A DNA stretch of 47,423 nt from an uncultured Eubacteriales bacterium (GTDB lineage: Bacteria; Bacillota; Clostridia; Oscillospirales; Oscillospiraceae). Every line of letters starts with the position of its first letter. Within the stretch, counting starts at the first letter, position 1. A model generated the notes under the pieces. It did no database searches. It was given only the letters and a program-made list of their open reading frames with translations, and had not been told where the DNA came from. This document shows, piece after piece, positions 40,444-47,423 of this stretch. Position numbers and translations under genes: made by a program. The DNA lies in NCBI GenBank assembly GCA_902475435.1, contig CABRZL010000008.1, positions 1 to 47,423 on the forward strand. Direction: 5' to 3'.

Positions 40444-41576
40444 ATATCAATATCGTCGTCATCAAAGTCGTCAGCAGAAATATTGACTGCTTTGGTTGCT
40501 ACTGTTGCAACACCAGAAGACGTTTCTTTCCGTTTGGCCCGTTTTTCTTCCTGTTGTTTTGCCACTTCCGCTCGAATCGCTGTCTCCAATCTTGCTGCTA
40601 CTTCAGGATTGTCCCGAAGGTAAGCCTTTGCGTTGTCGCGTCCTTGTCCAATGCGTTCATCTCCAATAGAGAACCAGCTTCCGCTTTTCTGCATCAAATC
40701 ATATTTCACACCCAGATCCACAAGTTCTCCAGTATGAGAGATGCCTTCGCCGTACATAATATCAAACTCCGCCTCCCGAAAAGGAGGTGCCACTTTGTTC
40801 TTGACTACTTTAACACGAGTATGGTTGCCTACCAGTTCTCCGTTTACCTTTAGTCCTTCTGTACGGCGAATGTCCAATCGAACAGAAGCAAAGAATTTCA
40901 GCGCACGCCCGCCGGTGGTCGTCTCTGAAGAGCCATAGATTACGCCAATCTTATCACGAATTTGGTTGATGAAAATAACCATGCAGTTTGTCTTGGCAAT
41001 CGATCCGGCCAGTTTCCGCAATGCCTGAGACATCAACCTTGCCTGCAGGCCCACTGCAGCGTCTCCCATTTCTCCTTCGATTTCCGCCCGCGGCGTCAAT
41101 GCCGCCACGGAATCCACTACTACAGCAGCTACAGCGCCGGAACGCACCAACGCATCTGTGATCTCCAAAGCCTGTTCCCCGTAATCCGGCTGAGAAATCA
41201 ACAGATTATCAATATCTACACCCAGGGCCGCAGCGTATTCTGGATCCAGCGCATGTTCCGCATCTACGAACGCCACTTCACCCCCCTGTTTTTGGGTTTC
41301 CGCCAGCACATGAAGCGCCAATGTGGTCTTACCGGAGGATTCCGGACCATAGATTTCAATAATACGACCTTTGGGCAAACCGCCTACGCCCAGCGCCAGG
41401 TCCAACGTCAAGGATCCCGTCGGAATGACATCCACATTCATGTCAGCCTTGTCGCCAAGACGCATTACCGTTCCTTTGCCAAAATTCTTTTCTATCTGCT
41501 GCAGCGCAGTTTCCAACGCTTTCTTTTTGTCCGCTGCCGGAGCTGCTGCTTCAAATGCAGGTTTTTTTGACGCCAT
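40440..41576 (-). CDS. recA: Recombinase RecA
   Basis: 378 residues; homologous strand exchange and SOS co-protease. Walker A GPESSGKTT (about 76-84), VDAEHALDPEYA, LLISQPDYGEQALEI, Walker B VVVDSVAAL, the L2 loop region ETTTGGRALKFFASVR, and an acidic C-terminus (DDFDDDDIDI). It begins only 2 bases after prmC, so it is read from an upstream promoter; I see no SOS box in that gap. Confidence 0.99.
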   Translation of the reverse strand: MASKKPAFEAAAPAADKKKALETALQQIEKNFGKGTVMRLGDKADMNVDVIPTGSLTLDLALGVGGLPKGRIIEIYGPESSGKTTLALHVLAETQKQGGEVAFVDAEHALDPEYAAALGVDIDNLLISQPDYGEQALEITDALVRSGAVAAVVVDSVAALTPRAEIEGEMGDAAVGLQARLMSQALRKLAGSIAKTNCMVIFINQIRDKIGVIYGSSETTTGGRALKFFASVRLDIRRTEGLKVNGELVGNHTRVKVVKNKVAPPFREAEFDIMYGEGISHTGELVDLGVKYDLMQKSGSWFSIGDERIGQGRDNAKAYLRDNPEVAARLETAIRAEVAKQQEEKRAKRKETSSGVATVATKAVNISADDFDDDDIDI

Positions 41577-41578
41577 GT

Positions 41579-42457
41579 TTATTCCTCCCTATCCGGTTTC
41601 TGAGCTAAAACCGCCCGGGCACGCTCACCACTGTCCCGAACCAATCTGCCCAACTCATATCCATGCTCCATTAAAATATGGCACACTTCCGCTTCCTGTC
41701 CCATGCCAAACTCAAAACAAATAAACCCACCAGGTTTCAAAATCGGAGTAAAATTCTTTGTAATGGCCCGGTAATAATCCAGCCCATCTAATCCACCGTA
41801 CAATGCCAAACGTGGTTCATAATTTTTAACCGATGGATCCAGGTATTCCATTTGCTCAGCTGTTACATAAGGGGGATTTGATACTATCAAATCGTATTTT
41901 CCCAGAAAACGAGGCGGTTCCTGCCGCACATCCATTTGAACACAAGTAACCCGGCCAGCTAAGTGATTATCCTGAATATTCTTCTTCGCTATGCGGATCG
42001 CTTCTGGCGAGATTTCTGCCAATGTCACCCGGGCATCCTTGATCTTGGCTGCAATCGCCAGTCCAATACATCCGGAGCCGGCACACAGATCCAATACCCT
42101 TGGATTTTGCGGAAGCTGCATGACCTTACCAATGGCAAGTTCACATACCGCTTCCGTATCATCTCTCGGAATCAGCACATCAGGTGTAATATGCAATGTT
42201 AAACCATGAAATTCCCACTGTCCCAAAATATATGCCAGCGGCTCCCCGGCAAGATGCCGCTGCACCATTTCATTGACCTTTTCCACATCACGCTGAAATA
42301 CAGTTAGCGGATAATCTGCCACAAGCTGGCTGACTGTACGATCTGTTGCAGAAGCCACCAACTGCTGGGCTGTAAACGCTGCGTTCTCCCCATCCACCTG
42401 CCGCAGCAATGTTCGGGCCGCCTTATAGAGGTCGTGATAACTGTATTTGACATTCAT
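41579..42457 (-). CDS. prmC: Peptide chain release factor glutamine methyltransferase
   Basis: 292 residues; SAM-dependent methylase of the GGQ Gln of RF1/RF2. PLAYILGQWEFHGL (substrate side), SAM motif VLDLCAGSGCIGLAIA and the catalytic YDLIVSNPPYV (about 185-195). Start ATG 42457, 3 bases after the DUF1385 stop. In many Firmicutes it lies beside prfA; here it is next to DUF1385 and recA. Confidence 0.95.
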   Translation of the reverse strand: MNVKYSYHDLYKAARTLLRQVDGENAAFTAQQLVASATDRTVSQLVADYPLTVFQRDVEKVNEMVQRHLAGEPLAYILGQWEFHGLTLHITPDVLIPRDDTEAVCELAIGKVMQLPQNPRVLDLCAGSGCIGLAIAAKIKDARVTLAEISPEAIRIAKKNIQDNHLAGRVTCVQMDVRQEPPRFLGKYDLIVSNPPYVTAEQMEYLDPSVKNYEPRLALYGGLDGLDYYRAITKNFTPILKPGGFICFEFGMGQEAEVCHILMEHGYELGRLVRDSGERARAVLAQKPDREE

Positions 42458-42460
42458 GAC

Positions 42461-43399
42461 TTACCAGTCGTCCGCTCCTTCCTCCTCTGGAATCACCGCA
42501 TTCATAGCCGCAATGGCGCACTCGATCATGCTGTCATCCGGCTCATTCGTTGTGAAATTTTGAAACCACATTCCCGGAGCTGTCAACACTCGGGTAACAA
42601 CATTATCGTGCCTCCCCACCAAGCGATTAAACTCATAACTGATCGCCACCACCGGAAACAGCAACAGCAAATGACACAACATCCGCACCAATGTATTTCC
42701 CACTTGAATGACGCTGCCGACCAAAATACTTATAACAATCACTACAAATAGAAAGCTGGTGCCGCATCGGGGATGCTTTCTGGTACACGGACGAATATTT
42801 TCTACTGTTAACGGTTTTCCCAATTCATAACACTTAATGGTTTTGTGCTCTGCACCATGATAGGAAAAGATCCGCCGCATATCGGGCAGCTTACTAATAC
42901 CAATCATATAGCCGGTGAAAATAACAATCTTTACAATCCCCTCGCAGAGATTTCTTGCCAGATAATGATCATAAATAGGTTTAATCAGTCCCACCAACAA
43001 AGTCGGCAGCAACATGAACAGCCCTACAGAGAACAAGATCCCTAATGCAACCGCAAAATAGATAATGAGAGACTCCAGCTTTTCCGAACTGATATGCCTG
43101 CTGAGCCACTGCTCGAACTTTCCCGGCTGCGCTTCCTCCTCTTCGGGATAAAATGACGCTGAATACATCAGTGCCTTAACCCCCGCCACCATGGAACCGC
43201 CGAAATTCACCACACCACGAATCAAGGGCCAACCTAAAACAGGGTACTTATCCTTGATAAACTTTAGTTCTTCGGTCGTCAGAACAATTTCTCCCTTTTG
43301 ATCCCGAACTGCAATTGCTTGTTTATAGGGACCGCGCATCATGATGCCTTCAATCAGCGCCTGCCCTCCAATGGTAGTACGTTTTTCTTGATTTGCCAC
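42461..43399 (-). CDS. DUF1385 (YqhQ-like) membrane protein
   Basis: 312 residues with the family blocks TIGGQALIEGIMMRGP at the start, GWPLIRGVVNFGGSMVAG, HGAEHKTIKCYE, CTRKHPRCGTSFLF, and ISYEFNRLVGRHDN. Four or five membrane helices. A conserved but uncharacterised membrane protein of Firmicutes, commonly beside prmC/prfA-type genes. First gene of the prmC-recA run. Confidence 0.93.
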   Translation of the reverse strand: MANQEKRTTIGGQALIEGIMMRGPYKQAIAVRDQKGEIVLTTEELKFIKDKYPVLGWPLIRGVVNFGGSMVAGVKALMYSASFYPEEEEAQPGKFEQWLSRHISSEKLESLIIYFAVALGILFSVGLFMLLPTLLVGLIKPIYDHYLARNLCEGIVKIVIFTGYMIGISKLPDMRRIFSYHGAEHKTIKCYELGKPLTVENIRPCTRKHPRCGTSFLFVVIVISILVGSVIQVGNTLVRMLCHLLLLFPVVAISYEFNRLVGRHDNVVTRVLTAPGMWFQNFTTNEPDDSMIECAIAAMNAVIPEEEGADDW

Positions 43400-43464
43400 T
43401 GAATAGTTTCCTTTCTTTTGCCTGTAGATGATATTCTACCACAGAAGATGTACCATAAATGGGA

Positions 43465-44886
43465 TTATACCGGAAGATGAATGGTGACCTCACAGCCTCC
43501 CTGGCCATCGGCAGCATTGATAATATCCAGCTTTCCGCCATGCATGGTGACGATTTCTTCGCATACCGCCAATCCAATTCCGCTGCCACGCGCTTTTGAG
43601 GAGCCCTTATAAAACTTCTTCTTTACCAACGGCAACTCCTCCTCGGGAATTCCCGGGCCGAAATCTCGAATGGTAACAGTTACTTCATCTCCAGTTCCGT
43701 GAATGGAACACAGAATTTTTCCACCTTCGCCTCCATACTTTGCCGCATTGTCTAAAATATTTAGAAATACCTGCTTCATACGCTCCGGGTCGCAACTGAT
43801 CTCTGGAATATCCTCATTGTTTTCTTCATAGACCAGTTCAATCCCCTCCTGTCGGAGCCGGTTCCCATACATAAAAATAGTATCCTCAAAGACACTCCTA
43901 AGATCGGCGACCTCCACATTTAACTTAAATCGGCCGTCTTGAATGCGGCTAAACTCCAAAAGCTCCTCTACCAAGGATGTGAGCCGCTTTGTCTCTTTCA
44001 GCATTGTGACGATGCCGCGCCGCGTTTCCACCTGATCCATTTGTTCGCTTGTGAGCAATGTCTCGCCCCAGCCGGAAATCGCCGTTAACGGTGTTCTGAG
44101 TTCATGCGATACTGATGAAAGGAATTCTGACTGCATCTTTTCCGTTTGGGAAATCTGCAATGACAGATTATTGATGGCTCTTGCCAATTCTCCAATCTCA
44201 TCATTGCCTTCCGCGAATTTTTTCTGAATCTGCACTCCATAACCGCCTGCCGCAATCCGTTTTGTAATTTCTGTAATCTCTTCCACAGGCGTCACAATAG
44301 AATGGATGAAATACATCCCTGTAATCCAGATCAGCAAAATAATGATCACTGCCAGCAAAACTGCGCATCCCACTAAAATGAATATCTGCCGATCCGCTGC
44401 CTGAAGACTGGTTACATATCGCAGTACGCCGACAACTTCTCCCCCAGAATAGGCCACCGGTCCTGATACCGCCATAATTCGTTCTCCGGTATCAGGATCT
44501 TTTCCAGTGTAAACGGTAATCTCCATATTCTCAATGGCGCCCTTAACATCATCGGTCTGTGGGCGTGTTCCCGCCGCTAAGCCAAAGGAAGAGCTGAGTA
44601 TCTCTCCTTCCTCGTTTAAGAACTCCAGCTCCAGGGTATTTTTCTCGTCAAAGTCCTGGGTAAAACGGTAAATGCTGTTGTAAAATTCCTCATCCGAAGC
44701 GGAGACATAGTTTTCAAAAAAATCCGCTGTGGTCTTCAGCTTCGCTTCCAAGCCACTTTGCATCATATTATAGTAGAAGCCAGAAATAGCCAATGCCGCC
44801 GCAAATACCGTCACCACCACCAAAAGCACCATAATACTTACATTGTTCACCAACCATCGGTGACGGATTCCGGAAATCTTTTTCAT
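43465..44886 (-). CDS. Sensor histidine kinase
   Basis: 473 residues. Membrane segments at about 13-35 and 178-200 enclose a Cache-like outside domain (DFFENYVSASDEEFYNSIY ... AVSGPVAYSGGEVVGVLRY). HAMP follows, then the phospho-acceptor His in SSVSHELRTPLTAISGW (about 261), N box NILDNAAKYGG, G1 RDFGPGIP and G2 GSGIGLAV. All intact. It follows its response regulator by 4 bases in the same operon. The overall design resembles Firmicute cell-envelope kinases, but the ligand is not visible. Confidence 0.95.
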   Translation of the reverse strand: MKKISGIRHRWLVNNVSIMVLLVVVTVFAAALAISGFYYNMMQSGLEAKLKTTADFFENYVSASDEEFYNSIYRFTQDFDEKNTLELEFLNEEGEILSSSFGLAAGTRPQTDDVKGAIENMEITVYTGKDPDTGERIMAVSGPVAYSGGEVVGVLRYVTSLQAADRQIFILVGCAVLLAVIIILLIWITGMYFIHSIVTPVEEITEITKRIAAGGYGVQIQKKFAEGNDEIGELARAINNLSLQISQTEKMQSEFLSSVSHELRTPLTAISGWGETLLTSEQMDQVETRRGIVTMLKETKRLTSLVEELLEFSRIQDGRFKLNVEVADLRSVFEDTIFMYGNRLRQEGIELVYEENNEDIPEISCDPERMKQVFLNILDNAAKYGGEGGKILCSIHGTGDEVTVTIRDFGPGIPEEELPLVKKKFYKGSSKARGSGIGLAVCEEIVTMHGGKLDIINAADGQGGCEVTIHLPV

Positions 44887-44890
44887 GAAC

Positions 44891-45577
44891 TCAGACGCCC
44901 CACTTATAGCCGTAGCCCCATACGGTAGTTATATAAACAGGATTTGACGTATCGTCCTCAATCTTAATCCGCAGACGACGAATATTCACATCCACAATCT
45001 TCAACTCGCCATCATAATCCCGGCCCCAGACTGCCGCTAGAATATCTTCTCGCGACAATGCTCGTCCAGGGTTCTGCATAAACAGTTTTACAATGGAATA
45101 CTCTACCTGTGTGAGCTTGATTTTCTCTCCGCCCTTTTCCAGGGTACGGTTCCGGGTGTTCAGCACAAAGGGGCCCTGCCGGATTTCCTCTGTGGGCGCG
45201 TTAGTTTCTCCACCAATTCGCCGGTATAACGCGTCCACCCGCGCCGTCAGCTCCGCCGGCGAAAATGGTTTCGTTACATAATCATCGGCTCCGGTCATAA
45301 GGCCTGTTACCTTGTCCATCTCTTGTGTTCTGGCTGTGAGCATAATAATACCAATCGCCTTATTGGTTGCCCGTACCGTTCGGCACACCTCAAAGCCATC
45401 CATTCCCGGAAGGTTGATGTCAAAAATTGCCACCCCCGTATCTGGATTTCGCCGCAATTGTTCCAATGCTTCTTCCCCGGTCCCTGCCTCAATCACATCA
45501 TAGCCGGCCCTCCGGAGATTGATAACCACAAAGCTCCGAATACTGACTTCATCTTCCAGAATCAATACTTTTTTCAT
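44891..45577 (-). CDS. OmpR/PhoB-family response regulator
   Basis: 228 residues. Receiver with EDE (8-10), Asp about 53 in AIFDINLPGMDGF, Thr in IIMLTARTQ and Lys in YVTKPFSPAELTARVDAL; winged-helix domain from ~130 ending VWGYGYKWGV. Full length, unlike the A7-frameshifted regulator at 29.3 kb. ATG 45577, 21 bases after the lipoprotein gene stop. Confidence 0.95.
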   Translation of the reverse strand: MKKVLILEDEVSIRSFVVINLRRAGYDVIEAGTGEEALEQLRRNPDTGVAIFDINLPGMDGFEVCRTVRATNKAIGIIMLTARTQEMDKVTGLMTGADDYVTKPFSPAELTARVDALYRRIGGETNAPTEEIRQGPFVLNTRNRTLEKGGEKIKLTQVEYSIVKLFMQNPGRALSREDILAAVWGRDYDGELKIVDVNIRRLRIKIEDDTSNPVYITTVWGYGYKWGV

Positions 45578-45598
45578 GGTGTTTTCCCTTCTATTTCA

Positions 45599-46936
45599 TC
45601 AGTTTGTCTCGATTGCTGTTTCCCCGCTTCTGTAACGGGTATAGTGAAACATTTCTGATACTTGGGACATAGTTACAGTCCCCTCCCACGGCTCCGCCGC
45701 TGCCAGTGTCACCGCAAAAATCGTCTCACTGTCGTTGAACAAAATGCTAAGACTGTGCGCTTCGGCATAATTCTGCCGTTCTGCACCCTTCAGAGTATAA
45801 ATCGTGAGAATCTCTTGTGGTGTTGTGTTGTCGTCTTCCTGACGATAAAAACTCACTGTGCTGACAGTCGTAGACTCATCAACCGCTTTAATAATCAGCC
45901 CTTCATCCCAGCTCTCCGGTATTGTCAGATACCAATTCTCACTGAAATTCTGGTAAGTGGTATACTGTTTCTCGCAACTCCCGTCTGACTTCAATCCATA
46001 CCAATCAATGACACATTGGGCGGCGCTGCCACTGTCATAGGCAGGAAGTTGCCGTGTTTGCGGAATCTCTATTATGCCATCCGCATTGAGATCGTCCGGA
46101 TAAACATAATAACTGTGGATTGGGAGCGACATCAAAATAGATTCCTCGGGTATCACTGCCTGAAATGTCTCTTCTTGTATGGTAAATACATCCATAAGGA
46201 GCTGTCCCTCAGAAGAAACCCCAGAGAAAATAATTCCCTTTGCATCTCCCAGCAAAGTTCCCTCTTGGACCTTCCGGAGATTATCATAGGAGAAACTCAG
46301 CCGCTGTTCTCCCATCCGCTGAAGCTCCCCATCACGGCATCCGTAACATTCCAAAACAGCAGGATTATCGGCCCCACTTCCTGTCAAGCACAACACTTCC
46401 GGAAGCCCGTCCGTGTTCAAATCAGAAAGCTCGTATCTGCCACAACTAGCGGTTAATACGACGGTTGCTTCGCCTTCAGCATAACAATACACCTGCAAAG
46501 CTTGTGTGACTGATTCACTGACCTGATAGGTCACAATGAGTTCTAAATCTCCTTTGCCGTCCAGATCCGCATATTCTACCGAGGCCACTGCGGAACCAGT
46601 ACCATCAATTACCGCTGCAGGTGTATAGACATCTTCCGATTTTGAAAAAATATAAATCTTGATTGCACCGTTATCAGAAGAGCGAAAAAACGCCACTGCT
46701 TCATCCACTCCGTCTGCATCCAGATCCGTAAGCTGTACCGGCTCCTGCCTGGCTCCTGACGATGGAGCGGAATAATTATATCCATCCTCCAACACCTCAT
46801 TGAGCGCTTCTTGGAGGTCATAATAATCCTCTGTCGCCCGCGGGAGGCTATAGAGATCCTCATAGGACAGTCCGGAACAGCCCGTGAGCACCAACAGTGC
46901 CAACGCTCCTGCCAGCAGTCTCCAAAACCGTTTCAC
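45599..46936 (-). CDS. Lipoprotein with FG-GAP/VCBS-like Asp-rich repeats
   Basis: 445 residues. Lipobox LVLTGC makes Cys20 the lipidated N-terminus. Calcium-loop-like repeats LTDLDADGVDEAVAFF, YADLDGKGDLELIV, LSDLNTDGLPEVLCL and DDLNADGIIEIPQT suggest an integrin-type beta-propeller. The start is GTG 46936 with AGGAGG 6 bases upstream; the frame extends to an ATG without a ribosome site. It comes just before the response regulator-kinase pair in the same direction, so it may be a sensing partner of that kinase or co-regulated; not proven. Confidence 0.82.
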   Translation of the reverse strand: MKRFWRLLAGALALLVLTGCSGLSYEDLYSLPRATEDYYDLQEALNEVLEDGYNYSAPSSGARQEPVQLTDLDADGVDEAVAFFRSSDNGAIKIYIFSKSEDVYTPAAVIDGTGSAVASVEYADLDGKGDLELIVTYQVSESVTQALQVYCYAEGEATVVLTASCGRYELSDLNTDGLPEVLCLTGSGADNPAVLECYGCRDGELQRMGEQRLSFSYDNLRKVQEGTLLGDAKGIIFSGVSSEGQLLMDVFTIQEETFQAVIPEESILMSLPIHSYYVYPDDLNADGIIEIPQTRQLPAYDSGSAAQCVIDWYGLKSDGSCEKQYTTYQNFSENWYLTIPESWDEGLIIKAVDESTTVSTVSFYRQEDDNTTPQEILTIYTLKGAERQNYAEAHSLSILFNDSETIFAVTLAAAEPWEGTVTMSQVSEMFHYTRYRSGETAIETN

Positions 46937-47044
46937 CGTCCGTCCTCCTTTCGCAAAACGCAATACATGTATTTTTTATTATATCACATTCTGTTACAAA
47001 TTGATAGCATTTTTGTAAATACCTCTATAAATTTTTGTACAACG

Positions 47045-47076
47045 GCCCCTCTGCTGCATTTGCGCAGCAGAGGGGC
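47045..47076 (-). terminator. Hairpin after dnaE
   Basis: GCCCCTCTGCTGC / GCAGCAGAGGGGC, perfect 13-bp stem with a 6-base loop, 7 bases after the dnaE stop. No clear T run follows on the minus strand, so termination may be partial. Confidence 0.6.
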
Positions 47077-47083
47077 ATTTCCC

Positions 47084-47423
47084 TCATTTAGGTACTACAT
47101 TTTCCCGACCCAATAGTTCTTCCAGTTCTGTCAAAAGCATGGAATCCATGAGACAGAACGTTCCCACTCGCTGACGGGTATCAGCGTAAAACAGTACTGT
47201 CTGAGTTCTGCCTGGAAACATCTGCAATACCGCGCGGACCCTTCTGTCCTGATGTCCTCCCATTGTATCCAAGCGCAGATAGAGCGTCTTGATTTTCTGC
47301 TTTGGAACACCCTGTGTCTCAGGCGCATCTACACCTACATCCTCTAAAGACGCCGCAGAATCCACCATAATCTGCGGCTCTTTTTCATCCCGAACAGAAA
47401 TCTTTCCTTTAATCAGCACCGCA
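47084..47423 (-). CDS. dnaE: C-terminus of DNA polymerase III alpha subunit (partial)
   Basis: The last ~112 codons of a gene that starts outside the window. The visible segment begins AVLIKGKISVRDEKEP, goes through KTLYLRLDTMG and VLQMFPGRTQTVLFY and ends ELEELLGRENVVPK. An OB-fold ending with GRISVREDE-type start, LYLR strand, FPG.(T/V)V.(F/L)Y and a LG..NV..K end is the C-terminal region of bacterial DnaE. The main catalytic domain is not in the window, so this rests on the C-terminal domain only. Confidence 0.82.
   Translation of the reverse strand, partial: AVLIKGKISVRDEKEPQIMVDSAASLEDVGVDAPETQGVPKQKIKTLYLRLDTMGGHQDRRVRAVLQMFPGRTQTVLFYADTRQRVGTFCLMDSMLLTELEELLGRENVVPK

Noticed and set aside
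41577..41600. SOS (LexA/Cheo) box before recA
   Set aside because: Only two bases separate prmC and recA and I found no GAAC-N4-GTTC-type palindrome in the immediate upstream sequence; a more distant site within prmC was not excluded.

Overview
The window looks like a chromosomal segment of a low- to mid-GC anaerobic Firmicute of class Clostridia, most likely an Oscillospiraceae-type gut bacterium (Flavonifractor/Pseudoflavonifractor-like). This is inferred from the type of mobile element, the Gram-positive surface proteins (sortase, SLH domains), the T-box leader and the prmC-recA-recX-rimO-pgsA block. No 16S or other species marker is present.

Positions 1 to about 19.86 kb are one end of a large mobile element (ICE-like), abutting the 3' side of an initiator tRNA gene at 19911-19987. 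Read on the minus strand from the tRNA inward it holds: a stub of a tyrosine-integrase-type protein and paired short repeats next to the tRNA; small Cys-rich proteins; parA and parB; a 55-aa CxxC protein; a 939-aa thioester-domain adhesin; a major pilin with its class C sortase; a RepA_N-type replication initiator; a possible OB-fold protein (frameshifted); and a compact cassette of eight genes (173-aa unknown, Amidoligase_2, 80-aa unknown, gamma-glutamylcyclotransferase-like, DUF3846, S-adenosylmethionine synthetase, DUF1643, DNA methyltransferase). It ends with a damaged type I restriction-modification operon (XRE regulator remnant, frameshifted hsdM, intact hsdS, start of another gene). Several element genes carry single indels or nonsense codons, so the element is partly decayed, or the assembly has uncorrected indels.

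From 20.2 to 34.2 kb is a chromosomal accessory region: a lysophospholipase-like hydrolase, a cytidylate-kinase-like protein, a 1920-aa secreted PHP-family metallohydrolase anchored by SLH domains, a YibE/F membrane protein, a divergent response regulator (frameshifted at an A7 tract), histidine kinase and PepSY protein, a second hydrolase and a YoaK/DUF1275 membrane protein.

From 34.4 kb to the end is core genome on the minus strand: an Old Yellow Enzyme-type oxidoreductase, cysS and cysE behind a T-box leader with a cysteine-type specifier, pgsA, rimO, recX, recA, prmC, a DUF1385 (YqhQ-like) protein, a second histidine kinase and response regulator pair, a lipoprotein with FG-GAP-like Asp-rich repeats, and the 3' end of dnaE.

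The most interesting unit is the amidoligase / cyclotransferase / MetK / DUF3846 / methyltransferase cassette. It pairs an enzyme expected to form amide (peptide-like) bonds with one of a family that breaks gamma-glutamyl amides, next to a dedicated SAM supply and a SAM-dependent DNA methylase.
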